Shown piece by piece: positions 43,696-54,100 of a DNA stretch of 64,000 nt. The stretch lies in the NCBI GenBank assembly GCA_030267905.1, contig BRXX01000145.1:1-64000 (forward strand), in the 5' to 3' direction. The stretch is from Triparma verrucosa (lineage: Eukaryota > Sar > Bolidophyceae > Parmales > Triparmaceae). The position numbers were made by a program, and so were the translations under genes. The notes under the pieces are model-generated. The model did no database searches. It was given only the letters and a program-made list of their open reading frames with translations, and was not told the DNA's origin. Positions within the stretch are counted from its first letter, which is position 1, and each line of letters starts with the position of its first letter.

Positions 43696-44297
43696 TGTTG
43701 TGGTTTCTTATTTGTGAAGGGCGGGTGAAGCGAGGTTTGGAATGTTAGAGAGGAGAGGAGAGGAGTGTGAGGGTTGTGAGGGTTGTGGCCCGTTGGATTT
43801 TATAATATGTCTCTATTTTTATCTATTTAACGGTTCGCGCGACTTACTGAATTAATTTAAGTGTAGAAAAAGGATACACGAAACTCTGGGTAAATTATTA
43901 AAGGCGTAGATCGTTTTATGCAGAACTTATACTCTTATAAAGGTGGAAGATGGAATTTGAGGTAATCCTGTGATGTAAGATCATAACATAAACAATAACT
44001 CATGTTAGTGTTGCAATAACGAAGCGCTTTTTATCACACAGTTTCCTTATTGTACCTTCAAACCATATTGTAAATTATACGCCTCAATGTGGATCGTTTC
44101 TAGGTGATAAACACACAAACAAATATTCGCAGAAGTCCCTCCCTCGAAGCTGTGTTTCAATTGAAGGCTTTCTCATCAATATAAACGACCAGTGTGACCT
44201 GGCATTAAACATTCTCGTAGAGTCAAAGAACTTATAATTATTTTAACCCGACAACAGAACGATCTTGTGAAAAACAAGTACCTCTTCAGCCAAAACA
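43696..44297. other. Bidirectional promoter between two kinase genes
   Basis: A 600-bp AT-rich spacer between start codons of the head-to-head paralogous kinases. No ORF is seen. Shared regulation is plausible but unproven. Confidence 0.5.
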
Positions 44298-46225
44298 ATG
44301 AAAATGTCCGAACCCATCCGCGAGGTAAATAAAGCTAAAACTCTCCAAATCCCTCGTACCTTTCTCTAACTTTCTCTCCCTCAGTTTCGTCTCGGTGTAA
44401 TCCGTCTCCGTTCCCGTTCCACCAAAGACTGGTTCAAGCTCTTAACGCTCTACGCACTAATTTGTCTCCTCCTTCTCCTTCTAAATAGTTACCGTCTAAC
44501 AATAATCGTACCTTCAACAAAAATATCAAACAACGAAAATATGATTTTACCCAGTACTCAAAACGTTCATTCTCTTCGAGTGTCTACACCTCACGTTCCA
44601 ACTGTCGACTCAAGTCATGACAGCTGCCTCAAAGTCGTCCGTGACCCAACAATCGAAAACAAAGCCAGGTAAGAAGCCGTCTCTTCCGCATAAACGCGTT
44701 CACACCGTCTGAAACGCTCGTTAATAACGTTCATCATTATAAATCACGTTCACAACCTTCTGTCAACAACCCGATCTATTCTAACACTTCTCCTCTCCTC
44801 ACTCTCTAGCCCCCACTGTCTCCCTTACTTAATCCCCCACCGTCGTACCCGCTCAAATTACTACCAACGTTATCACCCCGAATACACCTTCACCAGTCCC
44901 CCCCACCCCCCCACAAGCGCAGATTATCAACCCTGCACCGATTTAAACAGTCTCCCACCTTTAATAATCCGTTCAAAAGTATACATTGAGGATGCAATTA
45001 CGCATTCTGAAATGAAGGGATACTTGAAAGATGTGGAGTGTTATATGAAGGAGGATGTTGATGATTATTTGGAGTATTTGGATAGCGGACATTATAGGGC
45101 TGTTTATAATTATACGGATGCGGAAGGGAGTTGGATATATAAAGATGTTTATGGTGATGGTACTGACAGGTGAGAATTAAAAAGTGTTCTTAAAGAAAAA
45201 AGAAAAAGGTTTAAAAAGCTCGTTTTAACCGAGCCTTTTGCTTATTTATAGGGATTATAGGAACGGCGATTCCCGTGAAAACGATCATTCCTCACGCTAC
45301 GATCGTGAAATAATAGTAATGAAAGAATTAGGTTCCGCCTCGAACAACGTGATACCTTTAAAATCAGTTCGATGTAAATACGACGGTAGTTTCATGCAAT
45401 TAGGAGGCGGGAAATTACTGAGTCTTATTATTGAAGATAACAAAAATATGATTATAAAAGAAGGGGCTTACTCAACCGATTCCTTCCTCTCAAAAATAAT
45501 AATCGGTATGTCAAACGGCGTTTCAACGCTTCACTCAAACGGAGCCGTACACACAGATATCGACGTAAAACAATGGGTCGTAATAAACTCAACCGCGTAC
45601 CTCCAAGATTTCAACCGCGTACGTTTTTTAGACACTCTAAAGATCTCAAATCAAGACATTACCTGTAAAGTATACATAAAAAAAGCAGGAGGTTCTAGAC
45701 GGAGTCCAGAAGAATATAATCTTTTATGGTTAGATTATAAACTTGATGTATGGAGTTTAGGTATGGCGATTTATGAAGTTATGTACGGTGAAGAGATATG
45801 GAAAACGATTAATATTTCTAGGAAAACGGAATCGAATGATTATGTAGCTAAAGGAGAATACTCTAAAATCGAGGAACTATCACATGTTAAAATAAGTTTA
45901 AAAAACGGGAGGTCTGAGGATTGGTCAAAAGACGTCCTCGAAGGTGAGAAACTGTTCCAGGAGCGAACGCGACGACCTTAAAAACACACGTGCGTACAGA
46001 ATATAAAACGTGCACGCACGTTACGTTTTTCATATGTAACGTTTGCTGCTGCGACGATGTAAGTTTCGACATTTTTTAACATCAAGAACATTGACCATTG
46101 CGACGTCGCGAACGCTCGGAGCAGTTATTAAGAAATGTTTGAAGTATGAGCCGGAGGAGAGACCGACTGCAAGGGAGGTTAGGGATATGTTGATTAAGGT
46201 TGATGAGAGGTGGTTCTTTGATTAA
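44298..46225 (+). CDS. Single-pass membrane protein kinase, paralogue of divergent neighbour
   Basis: Five exons (44298-44324, 44385-44668, 44810-45169, 45252-45943, 46125-46225) give about 487 aa. A short N-terminus and one TM helix (WFKLLTLYALICLLLLLLNS) precede a 130-residue stretch with few motifs and then the kinase domain. Its Gly-rich loop is degraded (LDSGHYRAVYN), and the Lys may be that of WIYKDVYG. The catalytic loop is VHTDIDVKQW (HTD), the metal site LQDFNRV (DFN), and the activation end RRSPEEYNLLW. The final exon gives CLKYEPEERPTAREV, the conserved end of kinase domains. The acceptor of the last exon could also be three bases upstream. N-terminal tail, TM, HxD/DFN and SPEEY all match the neighbour. 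Activity is uncertain. Confidence 0.75.
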
Positions 46226-46380
46226 GGGAAGGGAAGGGGGATTTGGGTGGGGGTTTTAATTGAATCGGGAAATGAGAGGGGATAGTCTTTGGAATGGAAA
46301 TGGAAATTTTTTATCTTCTATTCGTCATGTGTATATTGACGTGCACCTAATTGATCTAGTGTATATGTAAACAAAATATC

Positions 46381-47606
46381 CTAACAGTCGACGGACGGCC
46401 TCTTCTGAACGGCCCATCCGTTCTCTTCGAAGAGCGAAGCCCATGATTGAATCAATTCGAGCTGCGTGTGTTGTTAGCGCGTGTGTTGTTAGCGTCGTGA
46501 TGCTTAGATTGGCTCACATCGATAACAACGTCGTTCGTTTCGACGTTCGAAACACACAACCCCGCCTCACCTGATCTTTGTAAGTACCCAAGAGTAGAGT
46601 CAGCTGCTCCTCAGCGAGTTCTTGACTGACCCTGACCTCCTCGCTGCGAAGGTGCGCGAGCTCCTTCTCTATCCTGTTGAGCATCTCTACGGCCTTATTC
46701 GACTGGCTGTCGAAGTCCCTGCGGAGCGGGGACGACCTGGGCGTCGTAGGTTTACGCTGCTGCTGAGCGGAGGCGGGGGGAGAGGAGGCGACGGCGGCGG
46801 TTGACGCGGTTGGAGTAGCGGGACGGGGAGGGGACGACAGGGGGAGGCTAGGGGAGGGACTCGAAGGCATGGTGAGCTCCATGCCTATGACGGACGGAGG
46901 GGGCCCGGCTGAGGGTGCGGGGGCGGAGGAGAATATTTCGAGCGGGTCGAAGGTCGAGATGGTTGTCATGGAGTTGTTGTCGTCGGCGTGCTGTTGTTGT
47001 TGCTGCAGTTGCTGCTGGTCTTGTTCTTCTTGTTGGGGTTGCCTTTCAGGAGAGTCGACCTTGAAGAGAGGGAGGCGGAGTGTGAGAACTTTCTGAGCGG
47101 ACGGAGGAGAGGAATGACAATGAAAACGAGGGGTGTGGTGCTCTCAGTCGCATTATTGGGGACACAGAATGAAGGAACTGGTCTCTCTTCAAAGCACTTC
47201 TCTTACGTTTGCACGTATTGGCTTCCCAATGGAAGTCGCCGTAGTCAGATAGTGAGATCGTCTAGTTTAAGTATTTCATCATCGAGCACAATTTCCTCCC
47301 TCCCCCGCCCCTCTCCCAACCTCTTACCTCCTTCATTTCCATCATCACCTCCACCCTCTTGACCGCCTCCTCCGTAACCTTCCCAACATCATCCTCAAAC
47401 CTAACGCTCTTCACAGACAAACTATTCATTGACGCGCCATCGTTCTCCTTCACCTTCTCCTTCTCCTTCTCCTTATTCTGGAACATCCCCAGACCCTTCC
47501 CACCACCAAAACCCGCGTTAGCCTTGACGACCTTTACGTTCGGAACGGTAAACTGAGGCGTCTCGGGTCTAGAATCTTCTAAAAAACTCTCGGGAGGATC
47601 TGACAT
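46381..47606 (-). CDS. Gln-rich coiled-coil protein, unknown
   Basis: Three exons (47606-47328, 47092-46571, 46461-46381) join in phase to 293 aa. The N-terminus is acidic (MSDPPESFLEDSRPETPQF) with Lys/Glu heptads. Exon 2 has a Gln run (QQQLQQQQQHADD), a Ser/Pro/Ala-rich middle, and a helical segment (VEMLNRIEKELAHLRSEEVR). The last exon encodes LELIQSWASLFEENGWAVQK and a stop. The exon-2 acceptor was chosen from CGCTCAG and phase, and an acceptor 30 bases further in is possible. No family is recognised. Confidence 0.5.
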
Positions 47607-47637
47607 CGAAAGGTCGACTTTCAGAGGAGAGAAATTG

Positions 47638-48177
47638 TTAGGCCGTGGGCTTCCTCAATAATACCGTGAACGTGTAAGTTTTGCTCGAGAGGCGCGTTTT
47701 GTTCTCACCGACATTCTTCTGCTTTGAACGTAAAGTCGGCTGCAAGGGAGCCTTATGAGAAGGGTGGGAGGGCGTCACGGAGGGGGGGCGGGAGAGGCTT
47801 TGGAGGCGAGCCTCCTTGGCTTGACGGGCCTCTTTTGAGAAGCGGCGCGCCATGGGGAGAGGGGGGGAGGGGCTGGGGACGACGGGAAAATTGAGGTCGG
47901 AGGGAGTTCGAGTGAGGGGAGAGGAGGGAGAGGGATGGAGGAGATTGAGGGGATTAGAGTTACGTGAATGGAGGGATTGAGATAGGTTCTCGGGATACGA
48001 AGGGAACAGAGAGAAGAGGGTGCGCAAGAACCAGCTCGAATCAGGCCAGAAAAGGAGAGTAAAAAGTTGACGATGACGCTCGGTTTTGTTTGGCCTTGAA
48101 AATATATATTCAGAACGACGTGAACCTAATCGAAGACAAGGATCCCCGTTAAAACCCCCCTCAACGACGGACGACAT
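47638..48177 (-). CDS. Unknown 179-aa protein
   Basis: An uninterrupted frame from ATG 48177 to a stop at 47638. The middle is Ser/Pro-rich and the C-terminus basic (ARRFSKEARQAKEARLQSLS, TLRSKQKNVGENKTR). A second in-frame Met before ARRFSKEA could be the real start, giving a roughly 70-aa protein. I recognise no domain. Its start is divergent to the MIOS gene, about 340 bp away. Confidence 0.4.
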   Translation of the reverse strand: MSSVVEGGFNGDPCLRLGSRRSEYIFSRPNKTERHRQLFTLLFWPDSSWFLRTLFSLFPSYPENLSQSLHSRNSNPLNLLHPSPSSPLTRTPSDLNFPVVPSPSPPLPMARRFSKEARQAKEARLQSLSRPPSVTPSHPSHKAPLQPTLRSKQKNVGENKTRLSSKTYTFTVLLRKPTA

Positions 48178-48515
48178 AGTTCGCGTTCTATCACCTCAAA
48201 AATTTACGACTTTTTCAATTTTAATCAAAATCCTGGGTGATAAATCGCACATAGCGACGAGTGATCACTGCAGATTCCCTGAACTCACGCCCACAGAACA
48301 CTCGTAAGTTACATCGCATCACGGTCAACGAAAGAAAACGCGATTGGAAAGATATTTAAGAAGTGAGGGTGATATCCTCAAAGACGACTCCAGCTCCAAC
48401 CCAAAGGCTCTAAGGATTGTTGTTACGGTTGTTGTACTTGGTCAGCTCCTCCACTAACTCAAACGAAGGTTCAACAGCTCATACGCACCTCAGAGAAGCA
48501 CTCAGAGATTCCAAT

Positions 48516-51115
48516 ATGTCCTCCTCTCCTCCACCCCTTCCTCCTCCGACCTTCCCCATCCCGAGCTCCAACCTCTTGCAAACCTTCACCTCCTCTTCCT
48601 CTTCTCAAACGTACTCCCTTGTCCTCTCCCACACCTCCGAGTCTTCAACAACCGAAGTCTTCGAGCACATCCTCCCCTCGACCCCTTACGCCGCGGCTAC
48701 CCTCTACTTGAACGGCAGCATATTGACCGTCGTGGGGTACGGAACAGGAGCCATCGACCTCTACACAATAACCCCCCCAGCTCCAGCCACTCCAGCTCCT
48801 GAAGGCACCTCAGACGAAAGTACCGCGTACAGCATAACAACCGAACAGTTCAGTATAAAAACCCGCCGTCCGCCTCTGTCCCTTTCCATATCGCCGGATG
48901 GGATCGTCGTGGGATGTTACCCGAAGAAGGCGAGGGACTTTTGCTGTTACATTTTTTCAAAGACTACGCGGTAAGTAAGAAGTAAGGAAGAGAACCACCC
49001 CCACTCCCCACCTCTATCTCACCTCCAAACCACCCCACCCCCAGCCGCTTCAACCCCTCCACAACAACAACCTCAGCCTTCCTCGACACCTCCATCCTTT
49101 GGACCTCAACCGCCTCCGGCCTCCGCTCCCACAACCTCCTCACCGGCTCAACCGAGTCCTTCACCTACCCCTGCACCGTCCTCTCCAAATACTTCTACTC
49201 TTCCGACTCCGGCGTCCAAATGATAAGCAACGGGACGCTGAGCTACGTGTGGAAAGGCAGCAGCCTTAAAATGTTCATCATATCGAGGACGAAATTCGCT
49301 GTCCTGCAAGAACTTGAGGAAGGGAGGTACAAATTACTCATCGTCAAAGTGCCTAAAGAGGTGAGATAACCCCCGCCGCCGACCCCTCCCCCTGCCCCCC
49401 AATTTCAATTTCTAACCTCCCCCCCCCCCCCTCCCCCTCCAGGGCTCCCGCGGTATAATCGAAGGAATCTCAACCTACGCCTCCTCCGTACTCTCCGTCT
49501 CCCTCGAAGACGACACCCTCCCCCACCCCATGCCCGTCGTCTACCTCTCCTCCGGCCACGTTAAGAGCCAGTGGCAGAACGCTCCTGTTGACGTTAAATG
49601 TGGGAGGGTATGTGTGGGGAATAGGATTAGAGAGGTGGAGGATGAGTTCGAATGGAGGGGTTTGGGGGCGGAGGAGAACTCGGAGAGGTACAGGGAGGAA
49701 GGGGGGGCGCTGGGGGAGGTTTGGGAGTACGTTGCGAGGCTTATGAAGAGGGGGATTAGGGGGGAGGGGGGGATTAAGGAGACTATTGAAGAGTCGAAGC
49801 TGGTGGACGGGAGGTGGGTTGGGAGGGAGGCAGGGATTGGGCTTGTCAAGAGGGAGGCACAGTCGGGGGAGGAGAGGGTCTTCAGGCTCGTGTGCGAGGG
49901 GCAGCTGGAAGGCGCAGTCGAGGAGCTATCGAAGCTAAGCGGGGACCTTCCCGGACGCGTTCAGACCCTCATCCAGTGCCTGGGGCACGAGAAGGTGAGA
50001 AGTTGGAAATACGTCAATTTCTGTCTGTTTAGAAAACTCATTCACTGTCATTGCTACTTATTCTAACTCGTCGCTCCGCTCCTCTCCGCTCGTCGCAGTG
50101 GGACCAGATCGCCGAGTCGACCCTCACGTCGGACGGGTTCCTGTCCTGCACGATCCGGCACCTCCTCAATAGGCCCCACGACGTGCTCAAAGACGAGTCG
50201 CTCCCGTGGGTCGTCAAGCTGCACTACGCCATGGAGCAGTTGCCTCCGAAGGGCCTCGAAGTCTGGCTCGACTCGATCAAGAAGAAGTGGGAGACCGAAG
50301 GCGACATCAGAGGCATAATGCTTGGGAGCGTTGAAAGCGCCCAGACGTACTTGGACCGCACCACCGACATCCAGACGGTCGCCCTGCTGTCCGCCCACCG
50401 CCTCACGGGAGAAAAGGGACCGGAGTGGATCGAAGTGTACAGAGATTTTTTGAACAGCCGAAGGATGTGGCGAGAGAGGTCGAAGTTCGACGTCGAACGC
50501 GGCCGCATGGCCAGGCTCCTCGGGGAGAACAGCACGGGAGAGGTGAGAATATACTAGGAGCGAGAAGCGGCGAGCCGAAGACGCGTAAATTTATTCATTC
50601 TAACTCGTCGCTTCGCTCCTCGGTCGCTTTTCTCGTCGCAGGACGGAAAGTTGCATTTGACCGTGGCGGAGAACATCGTCAAGCCGCCGAAAAGTCTCTT
50701 CGTGAGGTGCAACTTCTGCGGGATTAGCCTCCCCCTATCTGTGTTGCGCAGGTCCGACGAGAAGAGCTGGCTCCAAACTTCTTCCTGGCTGACGCACAGC
50801 CCTCCCGTGATTTCGTCCTGCCCTAGCTGCAGGAAGCCCGGTATGAAGTGCTACGTCTGCCTTCAGCCCCTCGGCGTCCTCAACCCTTACCTCGAAATCA
50901 AGCGCCAAAAGGAAGGCAAAAGGTGCGTCGAAGTCAAGGGCGTCGTCCCGAAGGAAAGCGGCCTCGAGGAGCTGGCGCAGCTGCCCTTCACGGAGTTCTG
51001 GTCCTGGTGCAACAAGTGCAGGCACGGAGGGCATGCGGCGCACATTCTAGATTGGCATAAGGACCACCCTGTTTGTGGCGTGGCGGGCTGTGACTGCAGA
51101 TGCTCGGAAAGTTGA
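48516..51115 (+). CDS. MIOS: MIOS/Sea4-like GATOR2 subunit
   Basis: A subunit of GATOR2, which relays amino-acid status to TORC1 at the lysosome or vacuole. Five exons (48516-48970, 49045-49360, 49443-49994, 50099-50542, 50642-51115) give 746 aa. The N-terminal half is poorly conserved beta-propeller-like sequence (LYLNGSILTVVGYGTGAIDL; LSISPDGIVVGCYP). The middle is alpha-helical solenoid. The C-terminus carries the family zinc fingers: RCNFCGISLP, SSCPSCRKPGMKCYVC, then FWSWCNKCRHGGHAAHILDW and VCGVAGCDCRC, the diagnostic MIOS/WDR59-type RING-like pattern. It is shorter than animal MIOS, mostly in the propeller. An extra upstream exon cannot be excluded. Introns 3 and 4 are introner-like. 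Confidence 0.85.
49995..50098 (+). mobile_element. Introner-like intron
   Basis: Starts GTGAGAAGTTGG and ends TTCTAACTCGTCGCTCCGCT CCTCTCCGCTCGTCGCAG. Confidence 0.55.
50543..50641 (+). mobile_element. Introner-like intron with inverted arms
   Basis: The 5' block AGGAGCGAGAAGCGGCGAG is an imperfect inverse of the 3' block CTCGTCGCTTCGCTCCTCGG. It ends TTTTCTCGTCGCAG. Confidence 0.6.
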
Positions 51116-51181
51116 CAATAACACAACACAAGAAAAAAATGTCATCTCGTTCATCACATAAAATCTATCATTCATATTTAT

Positions 51182-54100
51182 TTACTCTCCGTCACTATCA
51201 TAAACTAGACCCCACTTCTCTTCCTCAACGTCCTTGACTTTCGCTTCCCCGGCGTGCTCTCTACTCTTCGCCCTGCTGCTGCTCGCCCTCAGCATATCGT
51301 CGAGCTGGCTCGCCGCCCTTCGCTCTTCCTCCTCCGACATGTGCACCTTCACGTTGCCTGCTATTTCCATTTCGTTCTCGAACTGCACGAGGAACTTTCT
51401 CTTCTTGCTCCCGGGGTACGTTCCGTTGTCCGCGTAATTTGCGCCCAGCAGGGCTTGGTTGAACTGGAACTGGACTTCCTCCTCGGTGATCTCTCGCATC
51501 ACTTTCACGGTCTCCTGCTGCTCTATCTCGCCGTAGCTGAAGATGAAGTAATCAGAGGTCTCGAAGTCGTACGCGATGAACCTCAAATTTAACCTTTCCT
51601 GAGAGACCGTGAAGAGAAGGGTCCTGTAGCCGTCCCTGTACTTGCTCTTGCTGTTGATCCTTTTCACCCCTTGGAAAATTTTGCAGTCCAACTTCAGGTC
51701 GAAGTGGCTGGTAGGCCTCTCCTCTCCCTCCTTGAACACATGCTGTCCGGCGATGATCTTCTCCCCCACCAGGCAAGGCATGCCGACGATGTTCTTCTCG
51801 AGCTTGCCGTTCACGTACATCATGTCCCGAGAATCGTCTGACTGTTCAAACCACTCGCATTTCTTCACGAGCATGAGCGCGACGTCCTTCCACGCCTTCT
51901 CGGCGGCCTCGACGTACCGCGTGATGACGGTGCGCATCGCCTCCCTCTCCTTCTTGACGAAGGCCTTAACCTTACGGAATTCCGCCTCAGCCTTCTCCTT
52001 TCGAGCGAGCCTGACCTTCGCCGCCAGCTTCTTGGCCTTCGCGAGGTCCTTTTTGCATGTTTCCAACGCTTCCTCCTCCTGGGCCTTCAAAGCCTTCGCT
52101 TGCTCGCCCTGGTTCTCTTTTTCCTGCTTTAGATACTCTTCGTCGCCTAGCATAGCAATGTCCATGTATTCCGTGCCACGGCAGACTCGGAACAAGTCAT
52201 CAACACACAGGTCAAGGCAGAAAGTATCGCCAGTCGACAGTTTCTTGTGGTACCTGCTTTTGGGGTCGATTTCGCTCACGACCGTGAAGAAGAATTTGAT
52301 CGCTTCTCCGCTCCCAGCGTTGGACGACCAGCTGTTCTCCGGCCCTGATCGGTAGATCTCGTAAATTCCGCGCAGGTCGTCCACTTTGGAGGCGCCAGAC
52401 ACCAACCTCTTTCCTCGACCAACCTCCCTCCTCGGCTTGCACCCGACTCTGAAGACTGGGCGTCCCCTCCGCTCGGGCTTTTTGTGAAAGCTGGCCCCGA
52501 GAATTGCAGTAGTTGGCTGAAAAAAGCGCCTCGGACAGTAGGCGTTCGCGTGGGCGCACGACAGGAAATACTTATCCTCCGCCTTCAGGTCAGCGGATCC
52601 ATTCACAGTGTCAACAACTCGAGGATTCTCCGAGGGGGCCATGCTGTACGGCATACCTACTCCGTTACGGACGATCGTAAAGTCCTTCGGGGATTTGGCG
52701 AAGGCCACAAACTTGGGATTCCTTCTCTCCTCTTCTGCCAGCCTTAGCTCTTCTTCTTCCTTGGCCTTGGCCTCAGCGACACGCAGTGCGACTTTCTGCT
52801 CCTCAAGCTCTTGCAACCTCGCCTTTTCCTTCATCTCGGCCGCAGCCGCCTCAGTCTTGGCCTGGTTCTCCGCCTCCCTCTTGGCGGCAGCGACCTCCTC
52901 CGGATCCTCTTCGTACTGGTTCAAGAACGTGGGGTCCTTCGTCTTGCGTGCCTCCCTCCTGCGCTCGCGAGATTTGCTCCTGCTGTTGGGGCGGCCTTCT
53001 TTGCTCTTGGACCGCGAACCCGGGCGCTTCCCCTCTTTCGACGTGGCACGGTCCTTCCCACGAGACTTGCGTGACTCGCGCCTGCCCTTGTCCTCCTTCT
53101 TCTCCTCCTCCTTCTCCTTTCCACCCTTGGTATTCCTCTTCTCTCTCCCTCGGCGCCCTGCGCCCTTCTCCGAATTTGCAGTCATCGGAGGAGTGGTAAG
53201 TTCCCTCGTATCAGGCCTGCCAAGAAGCGGCTGATCAGGTTCGTCCAAAACCACTGTCTTACCCTTCTTTTTGTAGGGATGGCGCATGTCCCTGACCCTC
53301 ACAGTCTCGCCGCCTTTGAAGTCGTGCTTTTCCCAAGACATGGGGTCTGTCGCGAGGAGTGGCCCAGTCACGTTCATGGGCACCTGGACGAAATCCTTTC
53401 TTCTCGTGGGAAACCTTGCGGGCGTCATTTTCAAATGCGTCCCGTTCACGCCAATTCTTCCCACCTGGTTCCAAACTACGCGGGATTTCATCGAAGCGGA
53501 CACGTCCTCGTACACGTGCTCCACCTCAGGTCTGCCTCCCTTGGGAGTGAGCAAGTCGTTGTCTCGGGTTGCGCGCAACCACTTGGTCAGCAGATCTCGC
53601 TTCTGCTCCCGCGTCCACTTGGTAGCTTTGCGCTTGATTCCGAGCTGCTTGGCCACCACGCTCGAGGACAACTTGATCTCGTAGATGCCGCCAGCGCCGA
53701 GGATATCAAAGAACCTGATCTTGTACACTCCTGGGTTCTGCTTGAACTCGTACACCATCGCCGTGAGCATGAAGCCATCGATTCTAATCGTGCACCCGAG
53801 GGTTAGTCCGCGCATGCGCTTAGGCGTAGCCAGCCATTTCTTGCGCGCCATCTCGGCGGCTTGCGCGTCCTTGGCTCGCTTCTTCCTGAGCTCGTCGCGG
53901 CGCACTTCAGCCGCGCTCATTTTCTTGCCCTTTGATATTTTCAAATATTCCACGACCCACACCTTCTTCTTCTGCCAAACACTAGTTCGAGAGCCCGGCT
54001 CTGTGGGAAAATCTTGTTGATTTGCCAAGTTGCGGCCAGAGGGCGAGGTTTGGATGGTGTTGACAGGAGAGCGAGAAGGCGACGGAGACCTTTCCGGGGA

